From Falciphora oryzae (lineage: Eukaryota > Ascomycota > Sordariomycetes > Magnaporthales > Magnaporthaceae), in NCBI GenBank assembly GCA_000733355.1, contig JNVV01000030.1, positions 62,001 to 126,000 on the forward strand: DNA of 64,000 bases, given 5' to 3'. Below, piece by piece: positions 23,672 to 35,850 of the stretch. The notes below the pieces were generated by a model. It had not been told where the DNA came from, did no database searches, and was given only the letters and a program-made list of their open reading frames with translations. The translations under genes and the position numbers were made by a program. The first letter of the stretch is position 1. The number at the start of each line of letters is the position of its first letter.

Positions 23672-25506
23672 ATGGCGGCAACTTTTTCCGATGATGACAA
23701 GAGGAGCGTCACCGAGCTGGACGGGGCCTTCCCCGGGACGCCGCCGTCCGAGCCGCCGGGACAGGAGGAGGATTTTGCCGATGTGAACGAAAAGGCGCTC
23801 CTCCGCAAGATCGACTGGCACCTGCTCCCGGTCGTCGGGGTCTTGTATCTGCTGTCGTTCCTGGACCGTTCCAAATGGCGCGTTTGCTGCTTGCTGTGTC
23901 CGTACGTGCCGTCCCGGCCAGAGTGCCGATGCAAAAACGCATAGTCGGCAACGCGCGCATCGAGGGGTTGTTGGGCGACTTGAACATGTGTAAGTCCCCT
24001 CGAGTAGGGAAAGAACCGAGACGTCCATACCGACGTACTAACCGCCCTTTCTCTGCGGCTGGTGACGAGTACCTAACCGGGCTGACCATTTACTTTATCG
24101 GTTACGTTCTCTTCGAGGTTCGTCTACTCCCACATCTCCCCCATCTTGCAAACCACCTACCTTCTCCCATTAACCACCACCACAGATCCCATGCAACATC
24201 ATCCTCAAGCGCACTACCCCGAGAATTTGGCTCCCCACCCTCACAGTCGTCTGGGGCATCGTCGCGACACTGATGGGCGTCGTGCACAACCTCGCCGGCT
24301 TCCTCGCCGCGCGCTTCTTCCTCGGCGTGACCGGGAGCGGCCTCTTCCCGAGCGTCGTCTGCTACTTCTCTATGTGGTACCAGCGGCGCGAGAGGCAGTA
24401 CCGCATCTCGCTCTTCTTTGGCGACGCCGCCCTCGCGGGTGCCTTTGGCGGCATTCTAGCCTGGGTATGCCCGGCCCAAGTCCGGTTCAACATGACTAAC
24501 CCCCTCCCTTGTCCCAAACCACTGACATAACCGCAACGAGCAAAAATAGGGCATCGGCCACATGCGAGGCGTAGTCTGGCAAAACGGCTGGCGCTGGATC
24601 TTCATCCTCGAGGGGCTCGCCACCATCGCCGTCGCCCTGGCCGCCTACCGCTTCGTGTACAACTACCCAAACAGAGCCGCCTTCCTCTCCGACCGCGAGC
24701 GCCGCTTCATCCGCGCCCGCCTCCAGGCCGACAGCAACGCGACCCGCGACGAGCGCTTCGCCTGGCAAAACGTGGCCGAGGCCCTGCGCGACTCCAAGTG
24801 CTGGCTGTACGGTCTCGGTTTCCACACCATGAGCCTGCCCCTGTACACCTTTTTGCTGTTCCTAGTACGTCCCCTACCTTGCCTTCCTCCTCATGCCCAC
24901 CCGGCTGACTCCCCCCAGCTAACCATCATCAACAACCTGGGCTACACAGCCGCCGTCGCCCAGCTCCTCACCATCCCGCCCTACGCATTCGCCTTCGTCA
25001 CCACCCTGACCGTCGCGATCCTCTCCGAGCGCCTCCGCCGCCGCACCGTCTTCGCCATCGGCTCCTCCACCCTCGCCATGCTCGGCTACGTCATCCTCCT
25101 CGCCAACACCGACCCCGTCTTCCGCCCGGGACTGTCCTATTTGGGCGTCTTCCTGGCCGCAGGCGGCATCTATCCCTCCGTGGCCCTCGTCCTCTCGTGG
25201 CCCGCCATCAGCGTGTCGGGCCAGACCAATCGCGCCGTCGCGAACGGCATGCAGATCAGCATCGGAAACCTGGGAGCCGTCCTGGGCACGCAGCTGTACA
25301 GGTCCGGCGACGGGCCGCGGTACGCCGCCGGTCACTCGCTCGCACTCGCCTACCTGGCCGCCAACGTCGCAGTGTGTGCAGCCTTGTGGTGGGCGCTGGG
25401 GCGCGAGAACGCGCGCAGGGAGGAAGTCTCAGGCGAGGTAAAGGCCGTGGGCACGCTGGACGACTGGACCGGCGATTCGAATCCGCGGTGGCGGTTCGAG
25501 TATTGA
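23672..25506 (+). CDS. Allantoate-permease-type MFS transporter, possibly a pseudogene
   Basis: Six coding blocks are clear by homology: 23672 to about 23872, 23945-23989, 24059-24117, 24186-24464, 24550-24864 and 24919-25506, encoding about 490 residues with 12 membrane segments. Anion:cation symporter (Dal5/TNA1/Seo1) hallmarks are FADVNEKALLRKIDWHLLP, then LYLLSFLDRS, GNARIEGLLGDLNM, GDEYLTGLTIYFIGYVLFE, VFNLSL-like position LTIINNLGYTAAVAQLL, and SVSGQTNRAVANGMQISIGN. The last three introns (GTTCGT..CACAG, GTATGC..AATAG, GTACGT..CCCAG) are clean and in phase. The first two are not. After DRS the text is AAATGGCGCG where N plus a GT donor is expected. The 3' end of intron 2 reads TCTCTGCGG where TGCAG would restore MSGDEY. 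The gene is therefore either decayed or carries sequencing errors. Confidence 0.8.
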
Positions 25507-26431
25507 CCAGACGCTGTATAGGCATCGCAATGTGTACCCGTATTTTAGGTAATGGCATATCCCCCGTGGGGAGTAAGGAGTGAGAGTGAGAATGCGGGGT
25601 GGGCGAGACCTGCATGTCGTAGGTGCACAAATGCCACCTCGATCCCGTGCCTCTACTGGTAACGCCTGTCTCAGCTGGTCCCTACCCGCGTATTAGCATC
25701 GATGATTCCAGATCGCAACAGAGACCACATCTGCTGGAAAACCTCGAGCGGCCTGAAACTTGTCTGCCGTTCTACGGGGCGTGGTCGCCTGCGCCTGCAG
25801 CGTCTGCGGCACGTCGATCAAGGAGGGGGCATCGTGTCCACGGGATGCCCGAACGAGGATGGTGCCAGTCGCCTGCATGGAGGCGCCGATGATCACGAGG
25901 TGGTATCTGCGGGCCGGGCGGCTGACGGGAAATTTGGGCTGCTACAGCCGTATATATTCGCTGTTTCTCACCACGCACTTTTTGCGAGTGGGCTTTTTAC
26001 CTCCGCCTGGCCGCCGCGCTTGACCGCCGGGCATCCAAACAAGTCGGCCCCGAGGCCAAAACATAAACACAACCTGTGCGGTGCCGAACTCTTGTCCCAA
26101 ACCGAACCGATATTTTGCCCCTACCGGAAAACGATAGGAGGGGTACAAGAAAAAAAAAAATATGAAGAAAAACAGTGTTTCAGACTCCAGGCTTGGGCCC
26201 AGGGCTTACCAATCTCGATATTGCCCCTCCTACCCTTGCCATGCGCAGACAACGATCTCATCTCGGCCCTTGCAAAGACGCAGGCTGTGGACAGGTAAGT
26301 AAAATACAGAAGAATATGTTCTCTCTGGATAGAAAACAAGAGAGAAGAACAGAAAATTGTATGGCCATCCATGTACTAACAAAGGAAAGCAGACAGGTAC
26401 ACAGGATTGCCACTCAACGGACCCCGCCGCA
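25507..26431. other. Convergent intergenic region
   Basis: Lies between the 3' ends of the permease and the auxin-efflux-type gene. A short A run occurs at about 26150-26160. No gene or RNA is recognisable. Confidence 0.6.
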
Positions 26432-28331
26432 TCACCTGGCCGCCTCAACAACTTCAAGCGCGGCCATGACGAGCACCAGAGTGCTGGGCAGGATCCAGAT
26501 GACGTAACTCTGGAATAGAATTTTGCCCATGACGCCCTCGTACACGTTGTTGATCTGGCAGATCTGGGCCAGCTGCAGTGCCGACGGGGCGCCCGTGAGC
26601 AGGAAGCACACAATGACAAAGATGGGGTCGTCGAGGATACTGATGGGCACATATTTGGCAAAGAAGGCCAGGATGGGCGCCATGACCAGCGTCGGCAGCA
26701 GCATGCGGCATATCAGCGACGCCACCAGCAGCCGCGTCCCGATCACCTTCTCCTCCGGGTCTACGACGTCGTGGTTCTGCGTGTTGCGTGCCAAGTTGGC
26801 GCCGAGCACCACTAGGATTAGAGGCACGGCCACGCCGGCGCTTGACGACACGGCACTCGTCACGCTGTTGCGGATGAAGGAGCCCTCCTGGAAGAAGAGG
26901 CGCTGCAGGTCCGGCACCGACGCGACGACCATGGCGATCAGCATCGCCCACAGCGGCGGGTTCATGAACTCCCACAAGAACCCGTACACCTTGCCAGCGG
27001 CGCGAGAGATCAGGCCGCATCCGCGCTGCATCGGCACTGGGAGGAGCGCGAACTGGCGGCGTGAGAAGCTCGAGGCCGCGTCCAGGCTACGCTGCTTGAG
27101 CCGGCCCGCCCGTGCCCGCAGGCCCTTGACACCGCTCGGTGGCTCCGGCTCATCGCTGTTACGGATGCGCGGGAACGAGAGGATGTGCTCGCCGGCGTCA
27201 GGAAGCGTGTCGTAGTGCTGCTGCAGAGACGGTGCGAGGCCTGCAGGGTTTGCCGACTTGGAGTAGCGCGAGCGCTTGCCAACTTTGAATCCGTTGGGCG
27301 CGCTCGAGGGGCGGCCGCCGTTTCCGTTCTCCAGTCCAGAGCCCTCGCCCTCATCTTCCGAATCGGCCGGCGAGGCGCGCGAGTGGTTGGCGGTAGCGAC
27401 AGGCGTACGGCCGGCGGGCTCGTAACCCTCCGAGTCGGAGCGCACGGTGCCCTCGTCGTCGTCTGAGTCGAATCCGCGCGGATCAACACCCTCGATGCTG
27501 TCAGCAAGCAGGGCCCGTGTCTCGCCATGGCCATTGGCGTCGCGCCGCCGGCCCTCCTCGATTTGCTCGTCGTTGTACTCGTCGTACTTATCCTTGGGCG
27601 CCAGCAGGACGTGGTAGCCCCAGCTCCAGCGAACCATCTGGCCGAGCTGCTGGAAGACGAGCAGGTACAGGATTCCACGCGCCGCCACCTCATCGTCGTT
27701 GTCTCCCTTTATCCTATCCCAGTGGAGGCCCTTGATGGTTTGTGAAAGCGAGATGACGAGCGAGATGGGGAGCGAGTTCGAGTTGCCGAAGACCTAGAGG
27801 GGGACAAAGCCGTTAGCATGTTTCGTACAAGTCGTACAGAGACACGGGGAGAGGGTCCTGGTGGTCCGAGTGACGTACCCCCATGGCGGTCACAAAGTTG
27901 GAGGCGCGCTTGCCAAAACCGAAGCACCTTGTGACGGCGAGCGAGATGAGGTAGGACACGAGGGTCTGGATGACGAAGATGACGGGGATGATGGCAAGGT
28001 CCGAGAGCTTGTCGGCGTTGAGCTGCGATGCCAGCTTGGTGAAGATCAGGCAGGGCGTAAAGAGCATAACGTTGAGGTTGGCGAGGAACTTTTGCTTGTC
28101 GGCGTCGAAGTGGCCGAGGCGGGCGATGATGTAGCCCGGCAGGCTGACGCAGACAACCTCCATGACGGCGCCAAAGACCAGAAAGGCCAGGTGCGGGAGG
28201 TCTGGGTGGGCATCATGCGGCTGCTGCTTCTTCTTGAAGACGTGGAACGACGACTGGGTCATCAGCTGCGGCGCCAGTTCGTCCATGTTGTTCACCCGGA
28301 ACGACGCCGGGGACGAGAAATATGATGCCAT
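26432..28331 (-). CDS. Auxin efflux carrier (AEC) family membrane transporter
   Basis: Exon 1 (28331-27879) and exon 2 (27793-26432) join in phase 0 across a GTACGT..CTCTAG intron, producing NFVTAMG|VFGNSNSLPISLV and a 604-residue protein. FGNSNSLPISL is a family hallmark. The protein has an N-terminal bundle of membrane segments (LAFLVFGAVMEVVCVSLPGY onward), a hydrophilic acidic loop of roughly residues 190-420 rich in Asp, Ser and Gly, and a C-terminal bundle (PPLWAMLIAMVVASVPDL, AGVAVPLILVVLGANLA, SYVIWILPSTLVLVMAAL). This 5+5 topology and long central loop are typical of fungal PIN-like/AEC proteins, which probably sit in the ER or plasma membrane. The substrate in fungi is unknown. The start at MASYFSS follows an upstream in-frame ATG at 28367, which I rejected as leader. 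Confidence 0.92.
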
Positions 28332-30161
28332 GGGCGGCAGGATGTGGCGGTCGGATCCAAGCAACAAAGAACAAGAAGGGCGCCGTGGCCCTTTAGGAGA
28401 AAGCGGGAGGAGGAAAGAAGGTCGGGTTAGTCAGGTCGCTGGGACCTCAGGTTGCCGTCCCAAGATTTCTTGGACGAGGCGTTGTTGGCGTGGAGCGAAC
28501 GGCGGGTTTAAAAAGAAGAGGAGAGATTCAGCAAGCCACTGAGGCAATGCGGACGGGGCCCGTCCCCGGGGCCGTCGGCGGTGTCGGGAGTCAGGTCAGG
28601 CCAGGCAAGCAGGCGTTAGGCGCACTCTTGGCAGGGCATCGTTGACGGGGATATGTGGTTTGGGCGAGGGCGTTGTCGGCGGACGTGTCGGTCGCAGGGA
28701 AGGTCGACGCGAGCAGGGACAGCTGCAGGCGAGACCAGGTCCTAGGAGCGTCGGGGTATCAAAGCACGGAGGCCTGCCGAAACGAAACGTGCGGGTCTTG
28801 CAGCAGTTGCAGAGGCGAAGAAGAAAAACGGGAAGGCAAGCACCAGATTTGATGAGCGACAGATCGAAGAAAAAGAGCTCGATTTGGGGAGGACAAGGCA
28901 ACCTGGGATAATGGCTAGGCCAGCAAATGACCGACCTAACTGAAGACGGCGAAGCACAGCAGCAGCTCGCTCGCAGGTTTTGCCGCACCGCGTTTGGAGG
29001 CCACCAGCCAGTCCCTGCGATAAGGCGGCGGCGGCGGCAGGCGCGCCCCACCCCCCTACACACCACGGGGCCACACGGAGACGTGCCATTCGATGATGGA
29101 GAAGCTAAAACGCCGTGCCTGGATCCTGGTGGCAGTGCATTTTTCTTTTCTTCTTTCGTCGTCCTCAGCTGGGGCCCGACTCCATCACAGCACGATCTGA
29201 TTAGGCCCAGCTAGGCAGACCCGGTAGTGGACAGCAAATGCATGACAGATTTGCATGGCGAGCATCCATCTCCCGTGTGTGAATCACCACCCAAAATCGC
29301 TCATTCAGCAGCAGCTCAATCAACTCGCAGCCAGTCTTCAGCACGCGCACCGTGTTCCATTGAATCAGTGCTGCGTCCGTGCCCAGCACCGGCCGACCTA
29401 TCTCGCACTGACATGGCTCCACGCACCCCGTAACTCTGCGGCACAGAGAGAGGGCTGGACGGAGCAACAACCTTTTTTGCGCACCCAAAGACGGGAGCAA
29501 TTTGATGCCAACCCGCTTGGCAGAGCACCAAGCCCGCCAATGCCAACAAGCTTTCCAGAGTCGTGAGGTCATTGTGGTGTGCGTCCGAGCTTGCATCGCC
29601 CCGCCGTGATTAGTCTAGTCTTTTATTCGCAGTCGACCCCAGGAATGGTCTTTGCAGCCTCTGCGCCCAAACCGGGCAACCGCTGCACCGACTTGGCAAA
29701 CATTGGAAGAGAGCAGAGAGCAAACGCACTGGGAGCTGTCGAGTTGTCACGGCTTGACTGGCTGTCTCGTCCGCATCCAGCGACATGTCTGGCGGCAAAT
29801 AAAAAGCGGTGGAAGTTTTCCCGATGAGGAAGCGAGTGCATCACAATGCTGCCTGCCTTGTAAATAAGCACGTATGTTACCTATCTTTTCAATCTACGCG
29901 TAATTACCCGCCAGTTATTCCCCAACACCCTTCACCTGTCTTCTGCAGCCTCCCATGTCCCATCCTTCAACCCCTTCCTGCCTCCGAACTGGCCCCGAGC
30001 CTACCTCCCCCAGCTGCCTTATTCCATCACCCATCGAGCCCAGCCTCCCCTCCATCCAGCCAGCGACAGGCGGGGCATGACTGCTTGCAAGACGTCACCC
30101 TCCCGCAGCACAGTGACGACACCTATGCACCGCCCGCCTGTCTCGCCGCCACCCTCTCGCC
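28332..30161. other. Intergenic region upstream of the AEC gene
   Basis: Holds the AEC-gene promoter and the 3' flank of the terpene-cyclase-like gene. No coding or RNA feature is recognisable. Confidence 0.6.
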
Positions 30162-31191
30162 TCACTGGCCCTTCCTGTCCACGACGCCTGTGCCGCCCGG
30201 CGTGCCCTTGATCCGCCCCGCCGCGACCGCCATGGCCAGCGCCTGCTCGACGCGGTAGTGCTCGGCGCTGATGTGCCTGCCGTCGGGCAGGATCACCTCG
30301 GTCTGCATGACCCGGTACAGCACGAACGGGTAGATGAGGTCGGCGCCCAGGTAGATGCTCGACAGGAACATGTGGAAGTGGTTGGCGAAGAAGCCGTGCT
30401 GCTCCGGCCAGTACCACCAAAGGAGCGCCTCGAACCCGAACATGCCGGACGCCGAGCCGAGCGCCCTGAAGAACCTGCAGACGGGTAACGGGCGGGAAGT
30501 CAGCCACACAGCTCCATTCGCTACTGCGGCTCTAGTTGGGCCAGTTTTGTCCGATTGGTTTGCTAGGCTGGGATTGATTGCCCTTCGCAGACAAGGAGAC
30601 GATGGCTTACCAAATCGTAAAGCTCGTGCCGCCGCTGTGCTGGCGCGAGAGCAGCATGGCCAGGCTACCGGCGCTGATCCAACACTGCGGGATCAGGGCG
30701 CTCCAGATGCCGAGCTCGAGCGTGTCGTAGCCCTCGCGGCCCCGGAACCACTTGCCGGTCTTGTCGCCCGACCCAGCCCCGGGCTCCGACAGCCACCAGG
30801 ACGAAAAGGTGTAGTTGCCCCAGAGTGCGAACGGCATGAGCACTAGGAAGATCTTGCCCATGTTGCGGCCGACCCAGGGGCTTGAGATCTTCCAGTCGTG
30901 GTGCGCGTACATGACGGTCGTCCAAACCATGCCGACGTCGAGGAAAAACCAGAGCCCGAGCCCGACCATCTCGAACGGGTGCTCGGCCACGCAGAAGGAG
31001 TATAGCAGCTCCCAGGACCAGTTGCTGATGGTGGCCATCATGGGCATGCCGTAGCTCTTGTCCTTGATCGCCTTGAGCGTGATCAGCGCGTACGCCGAGT
31101 ACCAGCACACCATGCCGATCACCAGCACGCCCGTCGAGGCCACCGGGAGCCATTGCGGCACGTGCGGCGGCGGCGTGTCGTAGAGACCCAT
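30162..31191 (-). CDS. Pyr4/PaxB-like integral-membrane terpene cyclase homologue
   Basis: Exon 1 (31191-30611) and exon 2 (30474-30162) join in phase 2 across a GTAAGC..CTGCAG intron and give TSFTIW|FFRALG, 297 residues in all. About seven hydrophobic segments are visible. ISNWSWELLYSF supplies a glutamate (Glu61) and YLGADLIYPFVLYRV an aspartate (Asp239), matching by position the two acidic residues reported as catalytic in Pyr4-type meroterpenoid cyclases. The product would be a membrane protein protonating an epoxide or alkene of a prenylated substrate. However, no prenyltransferase, epoxidase, polyketide synthase or P450 lies within 20 kb on either side in this window, so it is either a stand-alone homologue or not biosynthetic. 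The C-terminal tail beyond about residue 250 is longer than in the characterised cyclases. Confidence 0.8.
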
Positions 31192-33629
31192 GGCGAGAGT
31201 TCACGATGAATCGGGCTGACCCCCAGGGGTGCCGGGCCTGAGATGGAGGGGACGAAAGAAGGGAAACGAGCTGACTGTTGGGGCTGGATCCCGAAAAAAC
31301 CGATGCTTTGTATGTTTGTCAATCTGTCCCAGAAACCTTGTCATGTCCGGCGGCGGCAACGATGGACTACAAATACACCCATGGATAAGGCCACCGCTCG
31401 CTCTCGTGGGACCAACTGCTCCGGCTCGCTCAGGCCCGGAGCGACGACTGCATGTACGCAGTATGCACATCGACCACGTTTGCCCAGCGCGCAGCAGCCG
31501 ACGGCGACAGGGCGCAGGGTGCACAACATGTAACGAAGACGGCGGGCTTAAGCTTTTGAGGCAGGGTGGACAGGCATATTTGCTTGGTTGTAAGAGAAGC
31601 TTTCCTGCCCAAGCTGTGTCGTCCGGACTCTAAACGGGCCAGAGTTGGTTGGGCAGGCGAGAAAGGTCGGGTCTGTGCAGAGGTATGCTCACGCGCCACA
31701 TCGAAATGGGCGAGATGGGACGAAGGCCTCGGGGAGGAAGATGTCGACGGCAGGAGGAGTTAGTCCACAGACAAAGCGCCAACGCCACGTTTCCCGGAGC
31801 CACGGCACGTATGTACACGCAAGAAACCCGAATAAGAACAAGCCCCGGGTGCGAGACTTGTGTAAGCCATTCTGCATGCACCGACCCGAGGCGATTCGTG
31901 GAGGTGGAAGACGGCCGGTGGGCACTCCAAATGGGTCCCCTATCCAGGCAAGACGTGGGCCACTGCCCTACTGTCTGTGAAGCTGCCAGTCCGAGCCAGA
32001 GGCAGCCAAGACGCCCCAGCTCCGTCTCGAAGCCGTCTGTGGCTTGAGGGCCTGGCCTATCTCTCTGTATCTCCGTCTCCTCGCCTCGCGGCTGCAGCAG
32101 CTGCGCCATGACTCGGCCATGTGGGTTTCAGCCGCCGTCGGCCAGCCCGGAGGCCCGCTGTCAGTCCGCAGCACAACCAGACGCCGGCCGCCGCGACTTG
32201 TTTGTGTGTGGCTCGACGGCTCTCCGGGCCGGAGTGGCATGTGGGGATGTGGGGGCAGGCCTGGGTGGTCTGTTCAGGCGCGTAGTCAGGGTTGGGGTTG
32301 AGGCTGGGGCCCGAACTTGTTTCGAAGCGAATGGCACGTGGAAGACGCAGTGCGTCTCCCTGAGTGCCGTTAGCCTACCGATTGCTGATCGACTCTTTTT
32401 AGCTAATCAGCTCGTGAATTTTTGAGGTGCTTGCGTGTCCACCAAATTTGGCCCAGCATCCAGGTATCGACCATAGTTCTTGGACCAGCGAGGTACGTCA
32501 CAAACTTAGCAGTCAACCCGTGTTTTCTTCTGCAGATCAGTACCTTCAGGTCACAACAACACACTGTGATTTGACCCATAAAAGATTTCCTTATACGGTG
32601 GTCGGTAAGCTAACGGCACTCAAGGGGATAGGCCGTCACCAGAATTGTCTCTGCCGTTGCAATGGCACCATCAAGTCGTCGTCCAACCGTGACGGCCTGA
32701 CTCTGTGGCCCGAAAGGAACGGCTGGCCTGTCGCTGCGTGAAGGGTCCAGATGACGTCATGGACCCTCCCATGAGGATCGCATTTTTCCTCAACTTCCGG
32801 GCTCGACCTCAGCCAAGGCACGAATGCGTTGCATCCCGACCGCCCCCGATGACGGTCGACTCGCTTGTGCGCAGTCAGCAATTCAAAATCTAGGGCGGCG
32901 ATGCGTCGGCTCTCTACGTTCCAGCAACACGCACGGCTTTCCATGAGGCGAGGCTTGCGCAGCGGTGGCAAAACTTGATAGACCAGGCCCCCTTTTTCTT
33001 CTTCTGCCAAAATCGCCCCCGAAGCTGAAGCAACCGAGGCTGGGCGGGAGTAAGGCACAGCGCAGGAGCACAGCCCATCCCAGCGGCTGGGCTTGCAGGT
33101 AGTCTGTCCAGTGTCCTGCATCGGCGTGGGTGAGGGTCCAATATCGACTCGGCTGTTTAAATTTGGAAGCTGGAGAATCGGCGGAAAAAACTTGGCTGGA
33201 CCAACGCAGCCATCTGGGTCTGGCCTGTCTGGCCTGTCTGGCCTGTCAACCCCAACCGCATGTCAACCCCAGCCAAGTCCCCTTATCGGCTGGAAGCGTT
33301 GCATTCAATGGGGCGAGAGGCGCGAACACGAGGCGCGGCTCGCGCGAGAACAGGATGGGTGTTGGCCAGACCTGCATCGAGCAGCACGTTGCCGTCCTCA
33401 TGGGTTGAGCTGCTGCTGCCGCTGCTACTGCCAGCTGCAGGTCCGAGATGGGGGCGGTGGATACTCCGCCTGTCGTCGGTGAACAGGACGGGCAGCCCAT
33501 GCTTGGATTCGGCGAATCCCGTCTTGCAGGGGGCTGGCCGTTGATGCCAGAGCTCAGCAAGGACGGCATCTCTATACAACGCATCACTCTACTTTCAGCA
33601 CAAAGGGGGGAAGGAGCTCCAGGAGGGGA

Positions 33630-33654
33630 AAATAATAATAATAATAATAATAAT
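33630..33654. repeat. (AAT)n microsatellite
   Basis: About eight uninterrupted AAT units followed by a diverged GATAAA end. Confidence 0.85.
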
Positions 33655-35767
33655 GATAAAAATCATCTGGCCTGTGTCAGGACTTGCAGCTGCCAGTGGA
33701 GGCTTCACGCTGGCGCTTTTTGAGGTGGGTCGGAGGGTCCGGAATAGGAAACCCTAAGCCGTCAGAAGACCGACCGAGTTGGCGGCGGGCCTGCGATGGG
33801 GTTCAACTCTGCCTCGCTTTTTGGGACAGCAGTGACGGGCCCTCGGTTGCCCGTCTGTTGTGTTGCCGTGGGGAGGTGGGTTGTCGAGCAGATCCCTCTT
33901 CAGGACCTGTCACTCGTTTGTCTCTCATGTTTCATGTGGGTGACGATCGTCGGGTCCTGGTTTGCGTGCCATCCCTGGCCGACTCCCGCCCCGGCTCCCC
34001 CGACATGGGCCAAGCCAAGCAGGATGCGGAGACGGGGCCCGATCCAGGCGATTCTTACGTAGTGCGAGGGCGTATCTGGGCCGGAAACACAGATGATGAC
34101 TTGGGGGCCAGCTAACCTGACACCTGAGCACGAGGAACCGAGAGACATGCAGGCTCGGACAGCTCGACTACCAGATAAACAGTAGCTGAGCATGCTGAGG
34201 GCAGGCCGCCCAGAACGTCAAGGCCAGGCCATGGCCCCTGTCGGCTGCAACGTCAGTGACGGCCCTCCTCCAGTGCGGGCCATTGGATGCTACCCCTCGG
34301 CCCCATCGCCTCAAGCCACAAATGCCACCAACAACGTCATCGGTCGTCCCAGCCCATAAGTGGCCTATTAGAGCAAAGCCGAGGACCAGCAGCGCAAGCG
34401 AGCATGAGGGTATTGACGGCACTGGATGATGCTATTTCGAACTGGGCGAAGTGCCTGCTTCTGCTGCCGCTGCTGCTGCTTCTACCGCCACGACCACGAC
34501 ACCTCCTGCAGCTCTGTTGCATCTGGCGGTGGCTACCCCCAGCAACTCCATCATAGATGCACCTTCAATTGCAGGTCGGGCTCGCGCTTCTGGGAGGCGA
34601 CAGAAGCCAAAAGTCAGGAGTAATGAGGCAGTGCTGCTTGCCGGCGCGTGCTAGGGACCCCCTCCAGTGCCTGCCTTGGCCAATGATTCGCCTGTGCTAG
34701 TTTTTGCAGTGGAGCTTGGGTTGTCGAGGAAGGGGCAGTCGGGTCAAATTGACATGGAAGGTGCGTCCAAGAGTTGAGGAGCAAGGATCCCGCCTGCCTG
34801 CGAGAAGGACGGCGAAAAGAAATTTACAAAATAAAAACAAAATCAAAGCCGTCATATGCGAATCACTACGCCGTCGTCACCAACCCAAGCTCCCCCGACC
34901 CTGGACCTGCCTGTCCGGCTCGAGTGCCACGAATGGAATGCCTGCCCTGTAGCAGGCGGACTCTTTCTCTCCCAGCTCCCAGCTCCCAACTCTCCCAGCT
35001 CCCAACGCTAGCTCCAGACGACCTCAGCTAGGCCCAAAGTGGCAGCCCGGGCCCCACTCTGAGCCCACCCGACCCATAAAGTCGAGGTCTGACGCAACAT
35101 CCATTTGAACCACGGGCGACCCCTCGGACGCGCCTGCTGCTTTTCTGGTGTTGTCTGCGTCCGGCGTCCATGGGTGATGCCATCCGAACTCGCCGAGCCT
35201 AATATCAATCTGTTGTTTTTTCTTCCCTCCCCAGGAGGCCTCTCTTGCGTCCAGCATTGCACGCAACCTACCTACCTACCTAGGTAAGCAACCCTCTCTC
35301 CTCCGCTACCCGCCCGCCTCCCCGCGCCCACAACATCCTTGCGCAAATCCGAGTCAGCGCCTGCGCTCGAAGAGCCCTCTCTCGGCAGACTCCCGCTCGC
35401 CACCGCACTCCCCTCTCGTCCTGAGCGACAGACGAACGAGACAAGCAAGCGTGCCGGCGCTTCCAGAAATAGCTCCCCCGCTGACGGGTGGGCAAAAGAG
35501 TACATAGACGAGCAGAAACAAAAGTCGGCCGAAGATCCCACCCCTCGAGACGCCGCTACTCCTCTCTCGGCCCCCTGCCGCCATCCCGCGACCGCCGCTA
35601 CCTTGTGCGTGCCCGACCGCGTGCCCAACACCGCACCCTCTGACAACTTCTTCGCAAACGTGCCTGACATCGCGCCCGGGCAGGCCCGACGTCCCGTCCC
35701 TTCTGAGAACCCCTCTCCCTCTTCGTACAACCGCCCCTACTCTTCTCCGTCGAACGCCTTGCACGGC

Positions 35768-35785
35768 ATGTGGCCATCGGGGTAG
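35768..35785 (+). promoter_or_regulatory. Five-codon upstream ORF in the pbs2 leader
   Basis: ATG TGG CCA TCG GGG TAG ends 65 nt before the kinase start codon. It is the only ATG in the preceding 480 nt or more, so ribosomes scanning the leader would meet it first. A modest damping or stress-dependent re-initiation effect on kinase translation is possible; this is inference. Confidence 0.5.
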
Positions 35786-35850
35786 TCCCAACCGGTCAAC
35801 CAAGACGCCGCCACTCCCACCCACCCAGACAGACACGCCGCCCCGCGACC

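Larger units (their letters stand above)
31192..35850. other. Gene-poor region and pbs2 leader
   Basis: No gene is recognisable in 31192-35190. It contains three copies of GGCCTGTCT at about 33221-33248, an (AAT)n run at about 33630-33654 and CCCAGCTCC repeats at about 34970-35010. From about 35190 the sequence becomes pyrimidine-rich and lacks any ATG up to 35768, as expected for the transcribed leader of the downstream kinase gene. A possible leader-intron donor (AG|GTAAGC) lies at 35281-35288. Confidence 0.5.
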
